Program-made: the position numbers and the translations under genes
Shown here: positions 1 to 7,004 of the stretch, piece by piece
Layout: each line of letters begins with the position of its first letter
Position numbering within the stretch: position 1 is the first letter of the stretch
From: Oscillospiraceae bacterium
GTDB lineage: Bacteria > Bacillota > Clostridia > Oscillospirales > CAG-272
Assembly: GCA_015063845.1 (NCBI GenBank)
Contig: SVTJ01000001.1
Coordinates: forward strand, 62,001 to 126,000
Reading direction: 5' to 3'
DNA length: 64,000 bases
Notes under the pieces: model-generated
The model's input: only the letters and a program-made list of their open reading frames with translations
Databases searched by the model: none
What the model was told of the DNA's origin: nothing

Positions 1-2
1 AG

Positions 3-479
3 AGGGGAGAAAAGATACCCGAGAGGGCGGAGTGTACGGTTACACTGAAATGTGACGCGTATATTCCCGATAAATACGTTCCGTATTCCGCTCAGAGAAT
101 GGGGCTTTATAAGAGAATAGCCGCTATTGAGTGCGAGGAGGACAGAGTGGACGTTCTTGATGAGCTTATAGACAGATACGGTGATGCGCCGAAGCCTGTC
201 ACCAATCTGCTCACCATAGCTCTTTTGCGCGCGTCTGCAAAGAAGTGCGGTATAACTTCGATAATTGAGGAACAAGCGATTGTAAAACTTAATTGCAAGT
301 CTCTTGATTATCTTGTTTGGCAAGAACTTTCGGGAGAATTTCGCGGAAGACTTCGCCTTGGCGGCGGAGATGCTCCAAGCGTTAATTTTAAAAAGCAGTC
401 TGGAGATAATATTCCCGAGATCTTGCTGAAATTGTTTTACAGATATGCAAAAATACTTGAGGAACAAGAAATAGAGTAG
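3..479 (+). CDS. mfd: Transcription-repair coupling factor Mfd, C-terminal end (5' truncated by window)
   Basis: The reading frame is already open at base 3 and has no start in the window, so this is the last 158 codons of a longer gene. The translated start carries the DAYIPDKYVPYSAQRMGLYKRIA-type block that precedes the C-terminal TRCF (D7) domain of Mfd. Mfd is a DNA translocase that removes stalled RNA polymerase and recruits UvrA. The ATG at 99 is internal and not a start. Only the regulatory C-terminal domain is visible; the helicase motifs lie upstream of the window. The gene for a PrsA-like lipoprotein begins 21 bases downstream on the same strand, a pairing common in Firmicutes, so co-transcription is likely. 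Confidence 0.87.
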   Translation, partial: RGEKIPERAECTVTLKCDAYIPDKYVPYSAQRMGLYKRIAAIECEEDRVDVLDELIDRYGDAPKPVTNLLTIALLRASAKKCGITSIIEEQAIVKLNCKSLDYLVWQELSGEFRGRLRLGGGDAPSVNFKKQSGDNIPEILLKLFYRYAKILEEQEIE

Positions 480-500
480 TTATAAGAAAGGATAACACAA

Positions 501-1805
501 ATGAAGGTGTTGAAGAGAATTTTGGTGATCGTGCTTTGCGTAGCGTTGCTGGTCACAAGTCTTGTCGGTTGCTCATCAAGAGGAAAGAAGCTCATGGAGC
601 TCGAAAAGTCCAATATAACCGTTAATATGTTTATGCTTTTGATGTCCAGAACAAAAGGAAATCTTGCGGCGGCATATGGAGACAAGGTAAATACAGAGGC
701 TTTTTGGGATACAGTGATAGATGCGTCGACAGGAAAGACCTATAATGACTATTATAAAGAACAGGTGCTTCAAAGTGCAAAGACTTACCTTGCCTGTCTG
801 TATCTGTTTGACGAGCTTGACCTCAAGCTCCCCGATAGCTATATAGATGAAATAGACGCAGAGCTTGCGGAGCTCATCGAGTATGATGCTAACGGTTCGA
901 AGGCTGAGTTCAATTCAATGCTCTCATCTTTCGGTGCGAACTATAAGATACTTCGCGAGGCGTATATAATGGAAGCAAAGATATCTTATCTTAACGACTA
1001 TTTGTTTGGCGCAACGGGAGAAAAGATAGCAACTGATCTTTATGAGGATTATTATCAGCAAAATTACGTTCGCTTTAAGCACGTGTTCTTCTATACTATG
1101 GATATAGCGTACGTTGAGGACGAGAACGGTGACGACGTTTACTTTACTTCCGAGGGAAGAGTTGCATACGACAAGGAAAACGGCACAAAGAAGCAAGAGA
1201 ACGGAGCGGTCGTTAAGGATGTTAACGGAGATATTATCTTTATAACGTCAGACGGAAAGATAGCGTACGATAAGGAAAACGGTACGCGTAAGGCACAGAC
1301 CGACAGCAAGGGAAATGCTATTACCGAAAAACTGAGCTCAGACGAGATAATCGCTATCAGTGATAAGGCAACGCTTATGACTGAGAGCGTAAAGAAAGGC
1401 GACTATCAAGCATTTGACGCGCTTGTTTCCGAGTATAGCGAGGACGAGGGTACTGCCAAGTATACAAACGGATATTATCTTACAAGGACAAGTGATTATA
1501 TACCTGCCGTAAGAGATGCTTTGTTTGATATGGAAGTAGGAGAGGTAAGAAAGATCGTTCCCGAGGGTGAGGACGCATACGGTATACACGTTGTTATGAA
1601 GTACGAGCTCGATAAGGGCGGATATGCAGAGGAGGCAAACGGAGACTTTTTCCGTGCGAGCGACGGATCGTATAACTTCCTTTCCAATATCAAGCAGGAA
1701 TTGCTCGCTGACTATATTGATAAATACATTTCTCAGATAGTCATTGACGAAAAGCTTTTGTCAACTGTAAGTATGAAGTCGGTAAAAGCAAATTATCACT
1801 ATTGA
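501..1805 (+). CDS. PrsA/SurA-like peptidyl-prolyl isomerase lipoprotein
   Basis: A 434-residue exported lipoprotein. Residues 1-23 form a basic, hydrophobic signal peptide ending in a lipobox with Cys24 (LVGC). The middle is helical, as in SurA/PrsA chaperone domains. Roughly residues 280-367 resemble a parvulin rotamase (FDALVSEYSED..., GYYLTR, ALFDMEVGEV, YGIHVVM). Such proteins help exported proteins fold outside the membrane. The position directly after mfd matches PrsA-like foldases in other Firmicutes. Just before the rotamase-like part are two near-identical units of about 32 residues (around 213-231 and 244-264, each with AYDKENGT), an internal tandem duplication. The rotamase assignment is by pattern, and activity is uncertain because the domain looks divergent. 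Confidence 0.7.
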   Translation: MKVLKRILVIVLCVALLVTSLVGCSSRGKKLMELEKSNITVNMFMLLMSRTKGNLAAAYGDKVNTEAFWDTVIDASTGKTYNDYYKEQVLQSAKTYLACLYLFDELDLKLPDSYIDEIDAELAELIEYDANGSKAEFNSMLSSFGANYKILREAYIMEAKISYLNDYLFGATGEKIATDLYEDYYQQNYVRFKHVFFYTMDIAYVEDENGDDVYFTSEGRVAYDKENGTKKQENGAVVKDVNGDIIFITSDGKIAYDKENGTRKAQTDSKGNAITEKLSSDEIIAISDKATLMTESVKKGDYQAFDALVSEYSEDEGTAKYTNGYYLTRTSDYIPAVRDALFDMEVGEVRKIVPEGEDAYGIHVVMKYELDKGGYAEEANGDFFRASDGSYNFLSNIKQELLADYIDKYISQIVIDEKLLSTVSMKSVKANYHY

Positions 1806-1819
1806 TTTTTGATAACCTA

Positions 1820-1848
1820 TTGACAAGAATAGGAAAGTGTGGTATAAT
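1820..1848 (+). promoter_or_regulatory. Sigma-A-type promoter for the TPP riboswitch/thiT transcript
   Basis: TTGACA at 1820-1825 and TATAAT at 1843-1848 are separated by exactly 17 bases, a consensus vegetative promoter. Transcription would begin near 1855, just ahead of the TPP aptamer. Confidence 0.85.
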
Positions 1849-1869
1849 TACCCACGTAAAACCGCATAG

Positions 1870-1952
1870 AAATCGGGGGTGCCTATTATGGCTGAGATGG
1901 CGAGAGCCGAACCCTTTAACCTGATACGGATAATGCCGGCGTAGGGAGATTG
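1870..1952 (+). promoter_or_regulatory. TPP (THI-box) riboswitch aptamer
   Basis: The conserved THI-element blocks occur in order: GGGGGTGCC, GGCTGAGATGG, ACCCTTTAACCTGATACGG, ATAATGCC and GGCGTAGGGA. A short P1 stem can form between AATC (1871-1874) and GATT (1948-1951). The element lies between a consensus promoter and an intrinsic terminator, and thiT follows. This is the arrangement of a transcription-attenuating switch that turns thiamine import off when thiamine pyrophosphate is abundant. Confidence 0.95.
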
Positions 1953-1990
1953 GTTTCCGACCTTTTAGAAAAGATACGGAATTTTATTCA

Positions 1991-2018
1991 ACCGCACGGA
2001 GATTTCCGTGCGGTTTTC
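1991..2018 (+). terminator. Riboswitch-controlled intrinsic terminator
   Basis: A perfect 10-base-pair GC-rich stem (1991-2000 with 2005-2014, loop GATT) is followed by TTTTCGTATTATTTTT. It sits between the TPP aptamer and the thiT start, so it is the likely expression platform. Confidence 0.85.
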
Positions 2019-2042
2019 GTATTATTTTTAAGGGGGTGTAGT

Positions 2043-2711
2043 ATGAAAACTACGTTCAAAACTCAAAGGTTGACGGTTTCCGCCGTCATGCTCGCATTCG
2101 CCACCGTGCTCGCCATAGTGTGCGAATTTATTCCATTCCTCAATCTGCCTTTCGGCGGAGGATTTACGGTGGCAAGTATGTTGCCTATTGTTGTGATATC
2201 CTATATGTACGGACTTAAATGGGGCTTCTTTACGTCCTTTACTTATTCCGTGATACAGGTGCTTATGTCACTTATAATGGGTAAGACTGTGCTCGCACTG
2301 TTTACCCCGTCCTCGGACGATTATATGGGACTTGGCGCGGCATTTGCGATAATTATAATCGATTATCTTATTGCGTATACTGTGCTAGGTATCGGCGGTA
2401 TATTCCGCAACTGCATCAAAAACAAGGTGCTGGCTATCGTTCTCGGAGTTGTGGTAGCACTGTCGCTCAGATACGTTTGTCACATTATATCGGGATATAT
2501 CTTTTACGGCGCATGGGCTGAATGGTTTTTCTCGCAGGAGGGCTTTTACGCAATAGGCGAGAAGATACTCGGTACTTTCAGCGGTAAGGGACTTGCACTG
2601 CTTTATTCAATATTCTATAACGGACTTTATATGATCCCCGAAATTATAATAACGGCGATCACGGCATCGGTCGTGTCTCCGATATCTTACATCAAAAAAA
2701 TGGACAACTAA
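2043..2711 (+). CDS. thiT: Energy-coupling factor thiamine transporter S component ThiT
   Basis: A 222-residue, very hydrophobic protein with about six membrane segments. It carries ThiT-like blocks: RYVCHIISGYIFYGAWA around the middle and NGLYMIPEIIITA near the end. S components bind thiamine and dock onto a shared EcfA/EcfA'/EcfT module, which is not in this window. The upstream TPP riboswitch independently supports thiamine as the substrate. The ATG at 2043 was chosen because AGGGGGTG ends about five bases before it. The frame is open back to 1950, but that stretch would overlap the riboswitch and terminator. The coding end overlaps a hairpin shared with the convergent sigG. Confidence 0.9.
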   Translation: MKTTFKTQRLTVSAVMLAFATVLAIVCEFIPFLNLPFGGGFTVASMLPIVVISYMYGLKWGFFTSFTYSVIQVLMSLIMGKTVLALFTPSSDDYMGLGAAFAIIIIDYLIAYTVLGIGGIFRNCIKNKVLAIVLGVVVALSLRYVCHIISGYIFYGAWAEWFFSQEGFYAIGEKILGTFSGKGLALLYSIFYNGLYMIPEIIITAITASVVSPISYIKKMDN

Positions 2712-2750
2712 AATGATAGGCAGAAGCGTTTTGCTTCTGCCTATCATTTT
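2710..2750. terminator. Bidirectional terminator between thiT and sigG
   Basis: An 18-base-pair perfect stem (2710-2727 with 2733-2750) has a five-base loop, flanked by A-run and T-run so that it works in both directions. It overlaps the stop codons of both convergent genes. Confidence 0.85.
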
Positions 2751-3525
2751 ACATTCTTTTTCTCATGTTCTCAAGCGCGCCCTTTTCAAGACGTGACACC
2801 TGTGCTTGTGAGATCCCTATCTCCTTGGCAATCTCCATTTGAGTTTTGTTGTTGTAATAACGCATGGTGATTATAGTTCTCTGGCGCTCGTCGAGAGACC
2901 GTATAGCTTCCTTTAATGCAATATTTTCAAGCCATACCTCGTCGTTGGACGAGGTGTCGCTTATCTGATCCATGACATATATCGAATCTCCGCCTGAATC
3001 GTTGTATACAGGCTCGTAAAGTGATATCGGCTCGATGATCGCTTCCATGGCTCTGACGACGTTTTCTTTGGCTTCACCTAAGCGAGCGGCTATATCGTTG
3101 ACGGTTGGCTCGCATTCCTTTTCTCGTATGAGCTCTTCTTTTGCTTGCAGAGCACGGTATGCGAGATCTCTAAGAGAGCGGCTAATGCGTATAGAATTAT
3201 TGTCGCGCAGATATCGTCTTATCTCGCCAATTATCATAGGGACAGCATAAGTCGAGAACTTTACTTCGAGTTCTATATTAAAATTGTCTACCGCCTTGAC
3301 AAGACCGATACACCCGACCTGAAAGAGATCGTCAAGATTTTCCCGCCTGCCTGTAAAACGCTGAACAACACTGAGTACAAGCCTTAGATTTCCACCGATA
3401 AGCTCACATCTTGCTTGCTCGTCTCCTTGCTTTGTGCGTAAAAGAAGCTCTTTCTTTTCTTCGTCCGTCAACACCTTGAGCTCGGAGGTGTTGACACCGC
3501 ATATTTCAACTTTGTTATAATACAT
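2749..3525 (-). CDS. sigG: RNA polymerase sporulation sigma factor SigG
   Basis: A 258-residue sigma-70-family protein. The N-terminus (MYYNKVEICGVNTSEL) is the diagnostic SigG start. Region 2 follows (NLRLVLSVVQRF, DDLFQVGCIGLVKAVDNF, FSTYAVPMIIGEIRRYLRDN), then region 3 and a region 4 helix-turn-helix (TQMEIAKEIGISQAQVSRLEK). SigG directs late forespore transcription, for example of small acid-soluble spore proteins and germination genes, so the organism is probably an endospore former. The frame is open to 3579, but the ATG at 3525 has a GGGAG ribosome binding site and begins the conserved N-terminus. In Bacillus and Clostridium, sigG normally follows spoIIGA-sigE; here the upstream neighbour is an ABC transporter, so sigG has moved or lost its usual context. 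The start region is buried in a leader hairpin described separately. Confidence 0.95.
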   Translation of the reverse strand: MYYNKVEICGVNTSELKVLTDEEKKELLLRTKQGDEQARCELIGGNLRLVLSVVQRFTGRRENLDDLFQVGCIGLVKAVDNFNIELEVKFSTYAVPMIIGEIRRYLRDNNSIRISRSLRDLAYRALQAKEELIREKECEPTVNDIAARLGEAKENVVRAMEAIIEPISLYEPVYNDSGGDSIYVMDQISDTSSNDEVWLENIALKEAIRSLDERQRTIITMRYYNNKTQMEIAKEIGISQAQVSRLEKGALENMRKRM

Positions 3526-3527
3526 AA

Positions 3528-3574
3528 AATACTCCCGAAAGTGTAGCACGAGTGTGCCTCTTATCGGGAGTATT
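3528..3574 (-). promoter_or_regulatory. Leader hairpin that sequesters the sigG ribosome binding site
   Basis: On the minus strand, the 11 bases at 3574-3564 (AATACTCCCGA) are perfectly complementary to 3538-3528 (TCGGGAGTATT), which contains the GGGAG ribosome binding site of sigG. The loop also holds a small GCAC/GTGC pairing. Any transcript starting upstream of 3574 would fold the site into a stem, while a start inside the loop would leave it open. Confidence 0.7.
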
Positions 3575-3592
3575 GACATTTTGTGGGGTTGT

Positions 3593-4198
3593 TTATTCAG
3601 CTACATCACTGTCACTTTTTACCTCTGAAAGGGAAGAGACAAGCGAGTTTTCCAGACGATAGATTTTATCACACATTACAAGCTCATCCTTGTCGTGCGT
3701 AATAAGTATTGCGGTCTTATCGGTGAGATACTCGGAAACTACCGATATAACACTTTTCTTTGTGTCCTCGTCGAGCCCCTTGAAGGGTTCGTCAAGCAAA
3801 AGAAGGTCGGGCTCGTATGCAAGTGCTCGAGCGATAGATACGCGTTGCTTCATTCCGCCCGATAATTCGTTGGGGTATTTGTCTGCGCTATCGGGAAGCA
3901 AAAGATTCAGATATTCACGTGCCTTTTGCTTGTCGTCACAAACGCATTCCACGTTTTCAAGTGCGGTCATCCAAGGGAACAAACGTGGCTCTTGGAAAAT
4001 GTAGCCTACCTTTTTATAGCTGTGAGTTATAGTTCCTTGGTAACGAACAAGTCCCGCTATGGCATTTATCAGTGTGGTCTTTCCAATGCCAGATGTACCC
4101 GTTAATGCGTGAACCTTTTTATCGTCAAAAGAGAAGCAAAAGTTATCGAGTACCGTTTGCTTATCGAATTTTACGGTTACGTTTTTAAGTATCAGCAT
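3593..4198 (-). CDS. ABC transporter ATP-binding protein, NitT/TauT (SsuB/TauB-like) family
   Basis: A 201-residue nucleotide-binding subunit. Visible motifs are Walker A GTSGIGKTT (about residues 34-42), Q-loop FQEPRLFPW, signature LSGGMKQR, Walker B LLLLDEP and switch histidine ITHD. The FQEPRLFPW block is typical of the nitrate/sulfonate/taurine import family. At about 200 residues it is short, lacking most of the variable C-terminal tail. Its start overlaps the permease stop by 14 bases, so the two are translationally coupled. It powers the permease and binding protein encoded upstream. The imported compound cannot be read from the sequence. Confidence 0.9.
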   Translation of the reverse strand: MLILKNVTVKFDKQTVLDNFCFSFDDKKVHALTGTSGIGKTTLINAIAGLVRYQGTITHSYKKVGYIFQEPRLFPWMTALENVECVCDDKQKAREYLNLLLPDSADKYPNELSGGMKQRVSIARALAYEPDLLLLDEPFKGLDEDTKKSVISVVSEYLTDKTAILITHDKDELVMCDKIYRLENSLVSSLSEVKSDSDVAE

Positions 4199-4976
4199 TG
4201 TTTGCTCCTTTCTTTACGACCCTCAGCTTGCGCGCAAGTGCTTCAAGTCCCCAAACGAAAAGCTTTTCGATGATAATGCTGAGAACTATAACAACAAGTG
4301 TCCACGCGAAAAGCGCAGGGGTCTCGAGATAGGTCTTTGAGAAGTACAGCTCTGTGCCGATCGCGTTTTTTGGCGTTGACAGTACCTCCGCGGATATGCC
4401 TGCTTTCCACGCCATGCCGAGAGATGAACGGCATGCCGCCATAAAGAACGGCGCGACAGACGGAACGTAAAGCTTAAAAAGCTTTTTAGCGGGTGTGAAA
4501 TTGTAGACCCTGCTTACCTCAATAAGGCTCTTGTCGACCGATCTTATTCCTTCCGAGACGTTGGACCAAACTATCGGAATGACAATAAGCGCGGTGATGA
4601 ACAAAGGAAGAGAATTTCTATTTATCCATAAAAGAGCAAGTATGATAAAGGAAGCAACGGGAGTGGATTTTACGACCGCGAGTACAGGGGAGAGCAAAGC
4701 GTTAAGTATTTTCGAATGCTCCGTTATTACAGCGAGAAGCGTACCTATTATAAGCGATATGATTATACCTGCGACGATCCTCAATAGAGATGTACAGGCT
4801 GTTTGCCAAAATTCGGCTGTAACTGCCAGCTCTCCAAGAGCTTTAATGACCGACGTCGGTGAGGGGAAGAGCAGCTCGCTGTTTACACGAAAGGAAACAA
4901 GACACCAAACGGCGACCCAAAATGCGATGACGCCGATGATCTTTAAAGCATTAAACAGTATTTTTTTAGCTTTCAT
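4185..4976 (-). CDS. ABC transporter permease, NitT/TauT (SsuC/TauC-like) family
   Basis: A 263-residue membrane protein with about six segments. The first follows a short basic N-terminus, and the last precedes a basic tail (ALARKLRVVKKG). The cytoplasmic coupling loop (VSRVYNFTPAKKLFKLYVPSVAPFFMAACRSSLGMAWKAGISAEVL) matches the EAA-type loop of SsuC/TauC permeases. It forms the membrane channel for the adjacent ATPase, whose start it overlaps, and for the binding protein encoded 29 bases upstream. Substrate unknown. Confidence 0.88.
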   Translation of the reverse strand: MKAKKILFNALKIIGVIAFWVAVWCLVSFRVNSELLFPSPTSVIKALGELAVTAEFWQTACTSLLRIVAGIIISLIIGTLLAVITEHSKILNALLSPVLAVVKSTPVASFIILALLWINRNSLPLFITALIVIPIVWSNVSEGIRSVDKSLIEVSRVYNFTPAKKLFKLYVPSVAPFFMAACRSSLGMAWKAGISAEVLSTPKNAIGTELYFSKTYLETPALFAWTLVVIVLSIIIEKLFVWGLEALARKLRVVKKGANNADT

Positions 4977-5005
4977 ATCCGTTTCCTTTCGTAATATTAA
5001 TAATT

Positions 5006-6088
5006 TCAGCCTGCGTTTGCAGTGTTGAGAGCGACGGTTACCTTAGGCTCGGGAAGTACGGCAAGAGGAGCAAGTCCGGCTGCGAATGCCGTTGCAAGAG
5101 CATCGGGGCTGTTATAGGTCGTGGTGTCGAGAATGACATCCTTTCCAACTTCAAGTCCTGCTGCTGTGAGAAGAGCAGCTGTGATATATTCGGGATTAGA
5201 GCCTGCACCGGGAAGATAAATGGTCTTACCCTTAAGGTCAGCCAAAGTCTTTATGCCCTGATCTTCGTTCTGAAGGAGATAGAGCACACCAAGCGTGTTG
5301 AGTGCGAGTAGCTGAAGCTTGCCGTTAGATGCGTTGAACAGCTTGACTGCAACGTTTGTGGGAAGAGCTGCAATAGCGCATTCCCCCTTAACGATAGCAC
5401 CCGTTATACCCTCGGCAGATGCGTGAAGCTCAATGTTATAATTCATACCTGCGTTACCAACCTTGCTGTCTTCAATGACCTTTGCCATTCCGAGAGCAGT
5501 TGTTCCGTTCAGGGCGTATATCTTTATTTCGGTATCCTTGTTAGCGGCAGATGCGTCACCGCTTGCGGTGTAATAGAAGCTGTCGGTGGGAAGCTTACCT
5601 CCGATAGATGTCTTGTTATAAGCAAATATCTTCTCGGAGAAAGTGTTCATAACGGGCTTCATATCGTTGCCTGCTATATAGCAGATGTTGCAATTGGGAA
5701 GAGCCTTCTTTGCTATCGCTGCCTTGGGAAGTATTCCAGCATTTACGATAGTGTTGATGGCGTCGTCGCTTCCTGTCTTGATAAACTCTACGGATGCGCT
5801 GTAATCAGCGAGAAACTTTGCAAGCTCATTGGGATGTTCGGCAGCCCAAGCGGTATTTACGACAAGGCAACCCTGAACAAGAGTATTTGCGCCGTTGAGC
5901 GTTTCCCATTCTTTTGTCATGTCAATGGCAACGGTTGCCTTTGCGGCGGTAGTGCCGTCAGTACCCGACGGAGTATTGCTGTTAGGCGCAGCAGGTGTAT
6001 TAGTGTTGTCAGCCGCGCAAGCCGTAAATAATACGAGCATAAGGAGCGCGAGCATAAGCGATAAAATTTTTGTTAGTGTTTTTTTCAT
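5006..6088 (-). CDS. ABC transporter substrate-binding lipoprotein, apparently circularly permuted
   Basis: A 360-residue lipoprotein: signal peptide with lipobox Cys24 (LFTAC), then a Thr/Pro/Asn-rich linker to about residue 50. The folded part is NitT/TauT-like, but its two halves are in swapped order. Residues about 50-173 (VAIDMTKEWETL, LVQGCLVV, FLADYSASVEF, KKALPNCNI, SIGGKLPTDSFYY) normally end such proteins. Residues about 186-360 (IKIYALNGTTALGMAKV, CAIAALPTNVAVKL, LLALNTLGVLYLL, DLKGKTIYLPGAGSNPEY, LPEPKVTVALN) normally begin them. The junction is a short linker (about 174-185). The last residues (LPEPKVTVALNTANAG) would in a normal relative run straight into VAIDMTKEW, so the two ends match. 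The swap is read from remembered family order. The protein should deliver substrate to the permease encoded downstream. Confidence 0.82.
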   Translation of the reverse strand: MKKTLTKILSLMLALLMLVLFTACAADNTNTPAAPNSNTPSGTDGTTAAKATVAIDMTKEWETLNGANTLVQGCLVVNTAWAAEHPNELAKFLADYSASVEFIKTGSDDAINTIVNAGILPKAAIAKKALPNCNICYIAGNDMKPVMNTFSEKIFAYNKTSIGGKLPTDSFYYTASGDASAANKDTEIKIYALNGTTALGMAKVIEDSKVGNAGMNYNIELHASAEGITGAIVKGECAIAALPTNVAVKLFNASNGKLQLLALNTLGVLYLLQNEDQGIKTLADLKGKTIYLPGAGSNPEYITAALLTAAGLEVGKDVILDTTTYNSPDALATAFAAGLAPLAVLPEPKVTVALNTANAG

Positions 6089-6148
6089 GGTGATGTTTCC
6101 TTTCTTGGGGGTAGATTAAATATATAAAAACCTCTTTTTGAGTTAGTT

Positions 6149-6817
6149 TTATTTGTAACTGAAAAGAGCATTTTTATCTAAAACTAAAATGTTTTTTCCG
6201 TCTTTCTTTATTAGGCCCTCGTTTTCAAGCGTCTCGATAGCTCTGTAAAGAGAAGCACGACCGACACCTAAAAGTTCGGCGAGCGATGACATCGATACCG
6301 ACGGAAGTGTCATATCCTCGGTGCAGTTCTTTGCAATATAAGCGGCGAGCTTGTTTTCAACCGTGCCCGCTGTAAGCGTGGATATCTTTTTATTTAGATA
6401 AACTATCTTGTTGCTCATTAACAAAAGGTAAGCTTTGAGCACGACAGGGTCGTTTTCGATCAAATCGCAAAAAGCTTTGCCGTCTATAAAAAGAACTTTT
6501 ACCGCTGTCTTCGCAATGATGATGCTTGGGAAGGGCTCGTTATCGCAATAAAGATTTGCAACACCGAACATATCGCTTTCGCACATAAGCTTTAGCAGGG
6601 CGTTATCCTTTGCTCCGTACGGTTCGCATTCTGCTTTTCCCGAAACGATGATACCGACAAGCTTTTTTTTGCTGTCCCTTGAATAGATCACCTCTCCTGA
6701 GCGATATTCTTTTACGAACAGTTTGTCATCAGTAAGATATCTGTCAATATTTTTTGTATCGGCGCAGGCAAGTATTCTGTTTTTTTGTGTACAAGAATAA
6801 AGTACGTCTCTTTTCAT
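6149..6817 (-). CDS. Crp/Fnr-family transcriptional regulator
   Basis: A 222-residue regulator. The N-terminal two-thirds is a cyclic-nucleotide-binding-like beta roll (YRSGEVIYSRDSKKKLVGIIVSGKAECE, LKLMCESDMFGVANLY). The C-terminus is a Crp-type winged helix (SMSSLAELLGVGRASLYRAIETLENEGLIKKDGKNILVLD). The beta roll lacks an obvious cAMP phosphate-binding RxS block and there is no iron-sulfur cysteine cluster, so the signal is unknown. The ATG at 6817 was chosen over 6886 because AGAGGTG lies just before it and a consensus promoter with a palindrome lies upstream. The gene reads toward the ABC transporter 60 bases downstream, which it may control or be co-transcribed with. Confidence 0.85.
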   Translation of the reverse strand: MKRDVLYSCTQKNRILACADTKNIDRYLTDDKLFVKEYRSGEVIYSRDSKKKLVGIIVSGKAECEPYGAKDNALLKLMCESDMFGVANLYCDNEPFPSIIIAKTAVKVLFIDGKAFCDLIENDPVVLKAYLLLMSNKIVYLNKKISTLTAGTVENKLAAYIAKNCTEDMTLPSVSMSSLAELLGVGRASLYRAIETLENEGLIKKDGKNILVLDKNALFSYK

Positions 6818-6836
6818 ATTGCACCTCTGGATAAAA

Positions 6837-6852
6837 TGTCTCATATGAGACA
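6837..6852. promoter_or_regulatory. Perfect 16-bp palindromic operator at the crp-like gene
   Basis: TGTCTCATATGAGACA is a perfect palindrome. It begins about six bases past the -10 box of the minus-strand promoter, so it covers the expected transcription start. That position fits repression, most simply autorepression by the Crp/Fnr-like protein encoded next to it. Whether this protein binds it is inference. Confidence 0.75.
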
Positions 6853-6857
6853 ATTTT

Positions 6858-6886
6858 ATTATAACATCAATTTTTCTGTTTGTCAA
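6858..6886 (-). promoter_or_regulatory. Consensus sigma-A promoter for the Crp/Fnr-like regulator
   Basis: On the minus strand TTGACA (6886-6881) and TATAAT (6863-6858) match consensus exactly with a 17-base spacer. A strong promoter with a palindrome on its start site is a typical tightly repressed arrangement. Confidence 0.85.
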
Positions 6887-7004
6887 TATCTATACCGCAT
6901 AATTTGTAAACAAAATGTAAATATAATTAAAAAACTATTCTATTAATGTATGTAAAATGGTACAATTAATATTCAAGGAATATTAGATATTAGGAGGATT
7001 ATTT

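Noticed and set aside
1950-2042. N-terminal 31-codon extension of ThiT starting at 1950
   Set aside because: It would translate through the riboswitch 3' end and the terminator stem, lacks a ribosome binding site, and is not part of the ThiT family.
6139-6158. Possible short inverted repeat AGTTA...TAACT between the crp-like gene and the binding-protein gene
   Set aside because: Only five base pairs, unlike the perfect palindrome at 6837, and partly inside the coding end. It could be chance.
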